Positions 7,364 to 17,455 of a stretch of DNA of 64,000 nt are shown piece after piece. This DNA is from Sinorhizobium arboris LMG 14919 (GTDB taxonomy: Bacteria > Pseudomonadota > Alphaproteobacteria > Rhizobiales > Rhizobiaceae), in the NCBI RefSeq assembly GCF_000427465.1, contig NZ_ATYB01000008.1:868001-932000 (forward strand). The letters are read 5' to 3'. A program made the translations under genes and the position numbers. The first letter of the stretch is position 1. The number at the start of each line of letters is the position of its first letter. The notes beneath the pieces are model-generated. The model did no database searches, had not been told where the DNA came from, and was given only the letters and a program-made list of their open reading frames with translations.

Positions 7364-8596
7364 ATGGTGGTCATGAGCGTGAACGGCGTTACGCATCCGT
7401 CGACGGACAATGACGCGGTAACGGGATCTCCCTCTCCCGGGCTTGCCGACTTTCGTGCTTCGCATGGCGGACCGTTTTTCGAGCTGCAGGCGCAGTTGAA
7501 GCTCCTTCGAGAGAACACGCTTCGGTCGGGGATGAGGGCGACCCTTTTCGTCGCGCTGGCCTGGGGCGTACCCATCCTGCTCGGCATTCCGCGCAGCTTC
7601 TCCCTCGATCACAGCCAGAATGCCTATCTTGCGGACCCGGGAGTATGGGCGAAGTTCTTCATCGGCATTGGCGCTTTCATTCTGGCGGAGCAGCAGGTCG
7701 AGCGCGGTCTCAGAGCCCGACTGGCGCAGTTCGTGCGCGCTCCGATCATCGCGCCGACTGCGATGGACCAGGCTACGCTCGATCTGTCGCATGCGTTGCG
7801 CCAGCGCGATTCGCGCGGAGCGGAGCTCGTCTGCCTCGTGGTTGCGATATTCGCCGCAGCCCTGTCCTACCTCAACTTCCACACGGTCGACGTGTCTTCC
7901 TGGGCGGTCGAGCACCGGCCCGAAGGCAACAGGATCACTGCAGCCGGCTGGTGGTCGATCTGCGTCAGCCTTCCCCTTTTCGTCTTCCTCTTCCTGCGAG
8001 GCATGTGGCGGCACCTCGTCTGGGCGCAACTGCTGCGCCGCATCGCCAGGCTCGAGCTTCGACTCGTTGCGACGCATCCGGACGGCAAGGCGGGAATGGC
8101 CTTTCTCGCGCGATACCCGAACGCCTATGTCTTCTTTGTCTTCGGCATGAGTTCGGCAATTGCCGCGGCGATCGCGAAAAACCTCCTGCAGGAAGGGCTT
8201 TCGATGACGACGTTCAGCATGGTCATGACCGGCTGGCTGGCGATCGTCATCGCATTCTTCGCCTACCCGCTTTCGGCCTTCACCCCTCCGCTATCCCGCT
8301 TGAAGCAAAAGGGCCTGGCATTGCTCGACGCGCGGGCGACGCGTTACCACCGGGCGGCCGAACGCAAATCCGTGGGCCGAAACATCTTCGAGGACCCGAC
8401 GCCCGAGCCGGAGGAAGATATCCCCGATCCGAGCAAGCTTTACGACGCGACGCAGAAGCTCAAAACCGTTCTGGTCAGCCGAGAGGCCGTAGTGCCGGTG
8501 GCGGCAGCCGCGCTCATTCCCTTCGCCGTCGCCGGCGCAACGAAGCTGCCCTACAAGGAGGTCTTTTCCGTGATGAAGAAGCTGCTCCTGTTGTAA
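7364..8596 (+). CDS. integral membrane protein of unknown function
   Basis: 410 residues; I do not recognise the family. The Ser/Pro-rich N-terminus is cytoplasmic in appearance. Hydrophobic segments lie at about residues 58-75 (FVALAWGVPILLGI), 95-110, 165-180 (ELVCLVVAIFAAALSYL), 205-225 (WWSICVSLPLFVFLFLRG), 265-280 and 290-312. The segment PTPEPEEDIPDPSKLYDATQ is an acidic loop, and the end is again hydrophobic. There is an alternative in-frame ATG at 7373. It is the first gene after a copy of the proposed regulon motif and is followed at 122 bp by an AspT-type exchanger, so it may act in the same transport or stress response. Confidence 0.7.
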   Translation: MVVMSVNGVTHPSTDNDAVTGSPSPGLADFRASHGGPFFELQAQLKLLRENTLRSGMRATLFVALAWGVPILLGIPRSFSLDHSQNAYLADPGVWAKFFIGIGAFILAEQQVERGLRARLAQFVRAPIIAPTAMDQATLDLSHALRQRDSRGAELVCLVVAIFAAALSYLNFHTVDVSSWAVEHRPEGNRITAAGWWSICVSLPLFVFLFLRGMWRHLVWAQLLRRIARLELRLVATHPDGKAGMAFLARYPNAYVFFVFGMSSAIAAAIAKNLLQEGLSMTTFSMVMTGWLAIVIAFFAYPLSAFTPPLSRLKQKGLALLDARATRYHRAAERKSVGRNIFEDPTPEPEEDIPDPSKLYDATQKLKTVLVSREAVVPVAAAALIPFAVAGATKLPYKEVFSVMKKLLLL

Positions 8597-8718
8597 GGAG
8601 CGGTGTCGGGGTCAGTTCGACGCTCCTCAGGTGTATTGATCTTCTCACTCGTATAAATTGCCATCGCACCCAGTCTGCACGTTCGTGTTCTTTCAAATGG
8701 TTTTCAACGGGGGCACCA

Positions 8719-10407
8719 GTGACATTCATCCAGTCTCTTCTGCACCAGTCTCCCGAAATTGCGCTGTTTCTGGCGCTCGCGGGCGGGTATTGGATCGGCA
8801 AGTTCCAGTTCGGCAAGTTCCAGCTTGGCGGCGTGGCCGGTTCGCTCCTCGTTGCAGTCCTGATCAGCCAAGTCGGCGTGACCATCGACAACGGCGTCAA
8901 GGCCGTCCTGTTCGCGCTTTTCATTTATGCTGTCGGCTTCGAGAGCGGGCCCCAGTTCTTTCGTTCGCTCGGCCGGCAATCCATACGCGAAATCATCATG
9001 GCTGCGGTGCTGGCGATCACCGGCCTCCTCACCGTCGTCGTTCTTGCCCGCCTGTTCGGGCTCGACAAAGGCCTTGCCGCGGGTATTGCCGCCGGCGGCC
9101 TGACCCAGTCCGCGATCATCGGAACGGCCGGCGCAGCCATCGGGAAGCTCGGCCTTGCCGCCGAGGAGGCGCAACGGCTGCAGGCCAATGTCGCCATCGG
9201 CTATGCCGTCACTTACATTTTCGGCTCCTTCGGCGCGATCATCGTCTGCGTGAACATCCTCGAATGGTTTATGGGCCGCAGCATCCGCGACGAAGCCATC
9301 AAGGCGGAAGCGGAGATGCTGGCCGGTGCCAGCGTCTACGGCATCGGCGAACAACCTGCGCTGCCCATGCTGGTCGGTCGCCTTTTCAGCATCGAGAAGG
9401 CAGCCGGCCGGACAATCTCCGAACTCGAGGGTCGGGGACCGGCGGCAACGATTTCGATCGAACGGGTCAAACGCGGCGGAAAGCTCATCGGCAACGACCC
9501 GGGGCTGAAGCTTGAACCGGGCGACATCGTGCTTGTCGTCGGCCGGCGCGATGCCGTCGTTTCGGCTGCGCCGATACTCGGTGCCGAGCTTCAGTCCTCC
9601 GAAGGAATGGACGTCATCGTCGTCACACGCGACGTCGTCATCTCAAACCGCGATTTCGTCGGCCACACGGTGGCGGACATTCGCGAGAAGACCAGTCCTG
9701 AACTGAAGCATGGAATCTTCGTAATCGAAGTCAAGCGTGGCGGGCAGAAGCTACCCCTTGCCAAGGACACGCTGATTGCGGCCGGCGACGTGGTGACCCT
9801 CTACGGCACGACCGACGACGTCGCGCGCGTCGCAAAGCGCGTGGGCACGACCATCGTTCCGAGCGACAAGACCGACTTCGTCTATCACGGCCTCGGCCTG
9901 GTCTTCGGCCTTCTCATCGGTCTGATCGTGATCCGCCTCGGCTCGATACCGCTGACGCTTGGAAGCGGCGGCGGCGCGCTTCTTTCGGGCCTCGTCTTCG
10001 GTTGGCTGAGGACACGGAATATGGCCATCGGCAACATGCCGACCGGCGCTTCGACGCTTTTGCGGGACCTCGGCCTGGCCGGCTTCGTGGCAGTGGTCGG
10101 GCTGCAATCGGGGCAGCAGGCGGTAACCACCATCGCCGAACACGGCCTGTCGATCTTCCTGATCGGCGTGGTGGTCACCATCCTTCCGCTGCTCGTGACC
10201 ATGGCGGTGGGCAGATATCTGCTGCGCTATGACAATACGGCCATCTTTGCCGGCGCCCTGTCCGGCTCCCGCAGTGCCAATCCGGCCTTCGGCGAGGTTC
10301 TCGACAAGGCCGGCAACTCCGTTCCGACGGTCCCGTTCGCAATCACCTATGCCCTGGCGAACGTCTTCCTGACGCTGCTCGGGCCGCTGGTCGTCGCCTT
10401 TGCCTGA
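8719..10407 (+). CDS. AspT/YidE-type amino-acid exchanger, first copy
   Basis: 562 residues from a GTG start preceded by a GGGGG run, chosen because the protein then begins with the family's first membrane helix (PEIALFLALAGGYWIGKFQF). Two membrane bundles (about 10-165 and 385-560) flank a hydrophilic middle with two RCK_C/TrkA-C-like domains (SIERVKRGGKLIGNDPGLKL, IFVIEVKRGGQKLPLAKDTL). Paired GSGGGALLSGLVFGWLR and GSRSANPAFGEVLDKAGNSV motifs mark the aspartate:alanine exchanger family (TC 2.A.81). In Tetragenococcus AspT exchanges aspartate for alanine, making decarboxylation electrogenic. It lies 24 bp before the aspartate 4-decarboxylase gene, which strongly supports this substrate pair. 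Confidence 0.88.
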   Translation: MTFIQSLLHQSPEIALFLALAGGYWIGKFQFGKFQLGGVAGSLLVAVLISQVGVTIDNGVKAVLFALFIYAVGFESGPQFFRSLGRQSIREIIMAAVLAITGLLTVVVLARLFGLDKGLAAGIAAGGLTQSAIIGTAGAAIGKLGLAAEEAQRLQANVAIGYAVTYIFGSFGAIIVCVNILEWFMGRSIRDEAIKAEAEMLAGASVYGIGEQPALPMLVGRLFSIEKAAGRTISELEGRGPAATISIERVKRGGKLIGNDPGLKLEPGDIVLVVGRRDAVVSAAPILGAELQSSEGMDVIVVTRDVVISNRDFVGHTVADIREKTSPELKHGIFVIEVKRGGQKLPLAKDTLIAAGDVVTLYGTTDDVARVAKRVGTTIVPSDKTDFVYHGLGLVFGLLIGLIVIRLGSIPLTLGSGGGALLSGLVFGWLRTRNMAIGNMPTGASTLLRDLGLAGFVAVVGLQSGQQAVTTIAEHGLSIFLIGVVVTILPLLVTMAVGRYLLRYDNTAIFAGALSGSRSANPAFGEVLDKAGNSVPTVPFAITYALANVFLTLLGPLVVAFA

Positions 10408-10419
10408 TCTCGCTCATGA

Positions 10420-12018
<1,599 letters not shown>

Positions 12019-12144
12019 AAGGCTTCGGCAGGCGTGCGGGCGGCAACGTCGCCTTCGCGCGGATGAGTGAAAGCAGGCGCGGGAAATACGATCCCCGCGC
12101 CGATCCAGGATTACATCGAACGTCGATGCGCAACGGACTTGTCC

Positions 12145-13818
12145 ATGTCGTTTCTCACTGACCCGGTCATAGCGCTCTTCATATCGCTCGCGCTGGGCTA
12201 TCTCATAGGTCGGTTGAAGGTGGGTCCCGTCCAGCTAGGCGGGGTCTGCGGCACGCTTTTCGTCGCGCTGGCGCTTGGACAGCTCGGCGTGCGGATAGGC
12301 CCCGACCTCAAGGACGCCGCCTTCGCACTTTTCATCTACGCGCTCGGCTTCTCGGCCGGACCGCAATTCTTCGCCAATATCCGCGGCGGATGGCGATATG
12401 GGGTCTTCTCGATCATCGAGGTGGTCTGTGTCCTCCTGCTGCTGGCGATATCGATCCTCGTCTTCCGACTCGACGTGGGCACCGCCGCCGGCCTTTTTGC
12501 GGGGTCGGCAACCGAGTCGGCCGTCCTCGGAACAGCGTCGGAAGCGATTTCGCACCTTCCTCTGCCGCCTGGGGACATAGATCAGTTCCAGGCCAACATC
12601 GCGACCGCCTATAGTCTCACCTATCTCTTCGGCCTCATCGCCATCGTCATTTTCACGACCCAGATCGCGCCGCTGATCCTGAAGGCCGACCTCAGACAGG
12701 AGGCGCAGAAGCTCGCACGCAGGCTCGGATCGACCGAAGACGACGAGGACCAGGCGGAAGGCCTTCCCGTATTCGTCGGGCGCGCATTCCTGTCCGGTCC
12801 CGCCGCGGGCCGGACCGTCGGCGAATTCGAGAAAAGCCGGAACTTTGCCGTCGCTCTCGAACGCGTGAAGCGCGGCGGCGAAATTCTCGAAACGACGGCC
12901 GATTTCCTGCTGGAGCCGGACGACGTCGTCTTCGTCCGCGGACGCCGCAACGCAGTGATCGCGGTTCGCGACCGGCTGGGCGAAGAAGTGCCGGTTCCCC
13001 AGGAGACGAGTTTCGCTCTGGCGACCCGCGAGGTCGTACTCGTGCGCAAGGAGGCTTTCGGCCGCCAGATACGGCAATTGAGGCAAATGGCGGCGCCCGA
13101 GTTGCAGCGCGGCATATTCATCTCGAGCGTCCGGCGGATGGGACAGCACATCCCCGCCCTCTCCGGGACGATCCTCCAGCAAGGGGACGTCATCACGCTC
13201 TACGGCCCCGAAAAGGCGGTCGACAGGGCTGCAGCCGAACTCGGCAAGACGCTTCCCCCGGGAGAGAGGACCGATTTCATCTTTCTCGGGCTCGGCATCG
13301 TCGTCGGCCTCCTGATCGGCCATTTCAATCTCACGATCGGCGCGCTGGAGCTGACGCTCGGCTCGGGCGGCGGCGCCCTGATCTCCGGCCTTGCATTCGG
13401 TTGGCTCAACATGCGCAACCCGGCGCGTGCAAGCCTGCCGGTCGCCGCAGCGGATTTCGCGAAAGAGTTCGGTCTGGCAGCGTTCATCGCCGCGATCGGC
13501 CTCAGCGCCGGACCCGACGCCATAAAGCTCGTCATGCAATACGGCCTGATCCTGCCTGTCCTGGGCCTGCTCGTCTCCTTCATCCCGGCCTTCGTATCGT
13601 TGTTGGTCGGCTGGAAGCTGATGAAGATCGAAACGCCCATTCTCCTGGGCGTGATCGCCGGCCAGCATTGCAGCACGCCGACGATAAGCGCGCTCGTTTC
13701 CCAGGCGGGGAATTCTATCCCGGTGATCGGATATACGGTCACCTACGCGATCTCGAACGTATTGCTGCCGCTGATGGGACCTGTGGTGGTCGCCCTGGCC
13801 ATGGTGCTGGCAAGTTAA
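12145..13818 (+). CDS. AspT/YidE-type amino-acid exchanger, second copy
   Basis: 557 residues, a divergent paralogue of the protein at 8719-10407 with the same plan: N-terminal membrane bundle from DPVIALFISLALGYLIGR, two RCK_C-like domains (ALERVKRGGEILETTADFLL, GIFISSVRRMGQHIPALSGT), then a second bundle with GSGGGALISGLAFGWLN and QHCSTPTISALVSQAGNSIP. I chose the ATG at 12145 because it aligns with the paralogue's start; a GTG at 12067 is an alternative with a better ribosome binding site. The GQHCSTPT motif replaces the first copy's GSRSANPA, so substrate or kinetics may differ. Having two exchangers around one decarboxylase is unusual. Confidence 0.85.
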   Translation: MSFLTDPVIALFISLALGYLIGRLKVGPVQLGGVCGTLFVALALGQLGVRIGPDLKDAAFALFIYALGFSAGPQFFANIRGGWRYGVFSIIEVVCVLLLLAISILVFRLDVGTAAGLFAGSATESAVLGTASEAISHLPLPPGDIDQFQANIATAYSLTYLFGLIAIVIFTTQIAPLILKADLRQEAQKLARRLGSTEDDEDQAEGLPVFVGRAFLSGPAAGRTVGEFEKSRNFAVALERVKRGGEILETTADFLLEPDDVVFVRGRRNAVIAVRDRLGEEVPVPQETSFALATREVVLVRKEAFGRQIRQLRQMAAPELQRGIFISSVRRMGQHIPALSGTILQQGDVITLYGPEKAVDRAAAELGKTLPPGERTDFIFLGLGIVVGLLIGHFNLTIGALELTLGSGGGALISGLAFGWLNMRNPARASLPVAAADFAKEFGLAAFIAAIGLSAGPDAIKLVMQYGLILPVLGLLVSFIPAFVSLLVGWKLMKIETPILLGVIAGQHCSTPTISALVSQAGNSIPVIGYTVTYAISNVLLPLMGPVVVALAMVLAS

Positions 13819-13959
13819 CGCGCGTCAGGGAGCGCTGCGCAGCCTTGGCGCGATATTTTGTTCTGATGTAGCCTTGACGTGCGCCGCATCGTCGCGCCGT
13901 GGACCGAAGGAACGGGTGAATACGCAACACGCATACGCGAATGCACAGAGGGAAGCACG

Positions 13960-14931
13960 ATGGGAAATCGGGAAGACATCCAGGCGCTCGGCAAAAGGAT
14001 CGGGCAATCGATCATCGGTCAGGAAGCCATGATCGAGCGTCTGCTGCTCGGCCTGCTCGCAAATGGCCACCTTCTCGTCGAGGGTCTGCCCGGGCTTGCC
14101 AAGACCAGGGCGATCAAGAGCCTGGCCAAGAACCTCGAAGCGAGCCTGTCGCGCATCCAGTTCACCCCCGACCTGCTGCCCTCCGACATCACGGGCTCCG
14201 AAGTCTATTTCAGCGAGGGCGGCAAGGGCGAGTTCAAGTTCCAGCAGGGGCCGGTCTTCGCCAATCTGATCCTCGCCGACGAGATCAACCGCGCGCCGGC
14301 AAAGGTTCAGTCGGCATTGCTCGAGGCGATGGAAGAACGGCAGGTCACGGTCGGCGGGCAAAGCCATCCGCTGCCGCCGCTCTTCCTTGTCATGGCAACG
14401 CAGAACCCCATCGAGCAGGAGGGTACCTATCCCCTGCCGGAGGCTCAGCTCGACAGGTTCCTGATGCATGTCCGCGTCGACTACCCGGATGCGAATTCGG
14501 AAATCGCGATTATGGAGCTCGTCCGTTCCGAGGAAAAGGCGCCGCACGCCAGGAGCGCCGAGGCGCAGAGGCTCGCCGCGGACGTCGTGCTCGCCGCGCG
14601 CAGCGAAATAACCGAGGTCGCCGTCTCCAAAGCGGTCGAGGACTATATCGTCGCGCTCGTCATAGCGACGCGCTATCCTGACAGGATCGATCCGGAGCTC
14701 GCCAAATGGATTCAGGTCGGCGCCAGTCCGCGTGGCGTGATCGGGCTCGACAAGGTCTCGCGTGCACACGCCTGGTTGAAGGGTCGCGATTTCGTGACTC
14801 CGGACGACGTCCAGGCAATCGTGCACGACGTGTTCCGGCACCGGCTCGTGCTCTCCTATGAAGCCCATGCCGGCGGCATCACCGCGGACCAGGCCGTCGA
14901 CCGGATCGTGGAGAAAGTGGCGACCGCCTGA
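13960..14931 (+). CDS. MoxR-family AAA+ ATPase
   Basis: 323 residues. Walker A is GLPGLAKT (residues 43-50) and Walker B is LILADEINRA (D107/E108), followed by the MoxR-typical VQSALLEAMEERQVTVGG. A sensor 1 region is in MATQNPIEQEGTYPLPEAQL, and there is a C-terminal lid with GASPRGVIGL. MoxR ATPases act as chaperones with VWA/MIDAS partners. Here the gene opens a cluster with DUF58, DUF4381, two VWA proteins and a BatD-like protein, the standard MoxR-Bat layout. AGAGGGAAG before 13960 decides the start over an upstream in-frame candidate at 13879. Confidence 0.93.
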   Translation: MGNREDIQALGKRIGQSIIGQEAMIERLLLGLLANGHLLVEGLPGLAKTRAIKSLAKNLEASLSRIQFTPDLLPSDITGSEVYFSEGGKGEFKFQQGPVFANLILADEINRAPAKVQSALLEAMEERQVTVGGQSHPLPPLFLVMATQNPIEQEGTYPLPEAQLDRFLMHVRVDYPDANSEIAIMELVRSEEKAPHARSAEAQRLAADVVLAARSEITEVAVSKAVEDYIVALVIATRYPDRIDPELAKWIQVGASPRGVIGLDKVSRAHAWLKGRDFVTPDDVQAIVHDVFRHRLVLSYEAHAGGITADQAVDRIVEKVATA

Positions 14932-14946
14932 TTGGGAGGACTTGCG

Positions 14947-15942
14947 ATGGCAATTTCTCTGCCCGCATTCGGAAGAACGAAGGAGATCGTACGCCGGGCC
15001 GCAGGCGATACCGACGGCGCCTACGTTTCCGTCGACAATCTCGTCGCGCTGGAATCGATCGCCTCCGACCTGACGTTCCTGCGCAAGGCCCCCGTTCGCC
15101 GCTTCCTCGCCGGACGCCATGAATCGCGCATGCGCGGTCGTGGCCTAAGCTTCGAGGAGCTTCGGACCTACATGCCGGGAGACGACGTCCGTACGATAGA
15201 CTGGCGCGTCACCGCCCGCACCGGGCAGCCATTCGTGCGCGTCTACAACGAAGAGAAGGACCGCCCCGCCCTCATCATCGTCGACCAGCGCACCAACATG
15301 TTCTTCGGGAGCCGCCGGTCGATGAAATCGGTAGCGGCTGCCGAGGTCGCGGCGCTATGCGCCTGGCGCGTGATAGCGCTCGGCGACCGCGTCGGCGGCG
15401 TGGTCTTCAACGACACGAAACAGGAGGCCGTCCGGCCGCACCGGAGCCGCGCAGCGGTGATCCGCTTCGCCGAAGCGATTTCGGTCCAGAACAACGCGCT
15501 GAGCGCAAGCTCCGATGTCGAGAGGTCGCCCGGTCAGCTGAATGCGGTCCTCGCCAAGGTCGCGGCCTTGGCCCGGCACGACCATCTGATCATCGTCGTC
15601 AGCGATTTCGACGGGCACGGGCCGGCGACACGCGACCTTCTCTTGCGGATGTCGGTCGCAAACGACGTCATCGCCATACTCGTCTACGATCCGTTCCTCC
15701 TCGACCTGCCCCGGCAGGGCGAGATGGTCATCAGCGGTGGCGCGCTCCAGGCCGAGCTGCAGTTCGGCCGCAGCAATGTTCGCGACGCGGTAGACAGCTT
15801 CGCCCGTAACAGGGGCCGCGAACTGCTTTCGTGGCAGGAGGAAATGGGGCTGCCCATGCTGCCCGTTTCCGCGGCCGAGGAAGTGGCACCGCAGTTGCGC
15901 ACGCTTCTCGGTCAGCTCGCCTGGCGGCAAAGGAGACGATAG
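14947..15942 (+). CDS. DUF58 domain-containing protein
   Basis: 331 residues. The family hallmark is intact: GRGLSFEELRTYMPGDDVRT, then IDWRVTARTG, then VYNEEKDRPALIIVDQRTNM with a VWA-like fold behind it. Members are soluble partners of MoxR ATPases and are thought to help assemble the Bat-type membrane complex. GGGAGGACTT supports the ATG at 14947, 15 bp after the MoxR stop. It is followed with no gap by the DUF4381 gene, so translation is probably coupled. Confidence 0.92.
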   Translation: MAISLPAFGRTKEIVRRAAGDTDGAYVSVDNLVALESIASDLTFLRKAPVRRFLAGRHESRMRGRGLSFEELRTYMPGDDVRTIDWRVTARTGQPFVRVYNEEKDRPALIIVDQRTNMFFGSRRSMKSVAAAEVAALCAWRVIALGDRVGGVVFNDTKQEAVRPHRSRAAVIRFAEAISVQNNALSASSDVERSPGQLNAVLAKVAALARHDHLIIVVSDFDGHGPATRDLLLRMSVANDVIAILVYDPFLLDLPRQGEMVISGGALQAELQFGRSNVRDAVDSFARNRGRELLSWQEEMGLPMLPVSAAEEVAPQLRTLLGQLAWRQRRR

Positions 15943-16464
15943 ATGGATCCGACCCCCGCGCCCGACCCTATGCTCACCGCCACCTTGAGACAGATGGCCG
16001 ACATCGCCTTGCCGCCGCCCGTGTCGATGATGCCGGCCACATGGGGCTGGGCGGTTCTCTTCGCGGCCGCCGTGCTCGTCCTCGGCGGTTTCCTCTGGCG
16101 CTGGCTCCGCCAGCGTGCGCGCAACCGTTACCGGCGCGAGGCGCTTGCAGAACTCTCGAGACTGGAAAAAGCCATCGACCAGCCGGCCGGGCGCAGACAC
16201 GCCCTGCAGAGCCTGCCGGCGCTTCTCAAGCGCACGGCGCTCGCGGCCTGGCAGAGGGAAACGGTCGCCTCCCTCAGCGGAAAAGCATGGTCCGACTTCC
16301 TCCAGGCACATGCCGGCACGGCGAGGATCGACTCCGAAACCTATCGCTTCTTTGCCGAGGGCGAATACCGCCCGGCGGCGCTCGCCTCCACGGATGAGGC
16401 CAGGGCGCGCCAGAGGCTCGCGGCGGCACGCCAATGGATCGAGGCTCACGATGTACGTTCTTGA
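15943..16464 (+). CDS. DUF4381 domain-containing membrane protein
   Basis: 173 residues with one membrane helix at about 35-53 (WGWAVLFAAAVLVLGGFLWR) followed by a basic cytoplasmic tail (RWLRQRARNRYRREALAEL) and a helical domain containing WSDFLQAHAG and YRFFAEGEYRP. The proline-rich N-terminus (ALPPPVSMMPATWGWAV) and this tail are the DUF4381 pattern. It is found only with MoxR/Bat operons and is presumed to be a small subunit of that complex. The start directly abuts the DUF58 stop, and its 3' end overlaps the next gene by 14 bp. Confidence 0.85.
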   Translation: MDPTPAPDPMLTATLRQMADIALPPPVSMMPATWGWAVLFAAAVLVLGGFLWRWLRQRARNRYRREALAELSRLEKAIDQPAGRRHALQSLPALLKRTALAAWQRETVASLSGKAWSDFLQAHAGTARIDSETYRFFAEGEYRPAALASTDEARARQRLAAARQWIEAHDVRS

Positions 16465-17455
16465 CCATCCCTGGCTGCTCATGCTTCTGCCCGTGCCCTT
16501 TCTCGTCTGGTGGCTGCTGCCGCCATACCGGGAGCAAACGCCGGCCGTGCGCATCCCGTTTTTCGAGGACATCACCAAGGCAGCAGGCATCGGCCCGACG
16601 GAAGGCTCGGTGGTGCCGCGCGCCGACCTGCTTCAGAAAATCATCGCGCCGATCTGCTGGCTCCTGGTTCTGACGGCGCTCGCCCGCCCGCAATTCGTCG
16701 AGCCGCCGATCGAGAAGACCGAGCCCCAGCGCGACCTCATGCTCGCCCTCGACCTTTCACAATCGATGGACACCCGCGACTTCAGCGATCCGCAGGGCAA
16801 ACTCGAGGCAAGGGTCGCCGCGGTGAAGACGGTGGTTGCGGAGTTTGTCGACCGTCGTCCGCATGATCGCCTGGGCCTGATCGCCTTCGGCGACGCTCCC
16901 TACCCGCTCGTTCCCTTTACCATGGACCATGCTACCGTCCGAACCATGCTGACCGGTGCCTTGCCCGGCATGGCCGGCCCCCGCACCGCGCTGGGCGATG
17001 CGATCGGACTTTCGATCAAGCTGTTCCAGGAGAGCCAGGCGCCCGACAAGGTGCTCCTCGTTCTGACCGACGGCAACGACACCGCAAGCAAGATGCCGCC
17101 CGACAAGGCAGCCGAGATCGCGAGCCAGAACCACATCCGGATCCACACCATCGGCATCGGCGATCCCAATGCCGAAGGGGAGGAGAAGCTCGACACGGCA
17201 GCTCTGCAGAAGGTCGCCTCGGCGACCGGGGGCCGCTATTTCTTCGGCCAGGACCAGCAAGCGCTTGCCGATATCTACGCGCTGCTCGACAGCATCACGC
17301 CGGCGAACCAGAAGACGCTGAGCTGGCGGCCGCGCATCGAGCTGTTCCACTATCCGCTCGGTGCCGCCGTGCTCCTCGTGCTCGGCTATCACTGTCTGAT
17401 GTGGCTGCTGTCGATCCGTGCCGCCCACCGGCGCGAAAGCGAGGCAGACGCATGA
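16451..17455 (+). CDS. BatA-like VWA domain membrane protein
   Basis: 334 residues. N-terminal helices (LLMLLPVPFLVWWLLP at about 9-24; IIAPICWLLVLTAL at about 64-77) and a C-terminal helix (GAAVLLVLGYHCLMWLLS) flank a von Willebrand A domain. The MIDAS is complete: DLSQS at residues 101-105, a Thr in MAGPRTALGDAIG, and VLTDGNDT. RIPFFEDI in the linker is typical of aerotolerance (Bat) proteins. It should project the VWA domain into the periplasm and interact with the MoxR-driven complex. Its ATG lies within the upstream gene, and its stop overlaps the next start (ATGA). Confidence 0.92.
   Translation: MYVLDHPWLLMLLPVPFLVWWLLPPYREQTPAVRIPFFEDITKAAGIGPTEGSVVPRADLLQKIIAPICWLLVLTALARPQFVEPPIEKTEPQRDLMLALDLSQSMDTRDFSDPQGKLEARVAAVKTVVAEFVDRRPHDRLGLIAFGDAPYPLVPFTMDHATVRTMLTGALPGMAGPRTALGDAIGLSIKLFQESQAPDKVLLVLTDGNDTASKMPPDKAAEIASQNHIRIHTIGIGDPNAEGEEKLDTAALQKVASATGGRYFFGQDQQALADIYALLDSITPANQKTLSWRPRIELFHYPLGAAVLLVLGYHCLMWLLSIRAAHRRESEADA

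Noticed and set aside
12067..12144. GTG start at 12067 for the second AspT
   Set aside because: It has a better ribosome binding site but would add 26 hydrophilic residues absent from the paralogue; kept only as an alternative.
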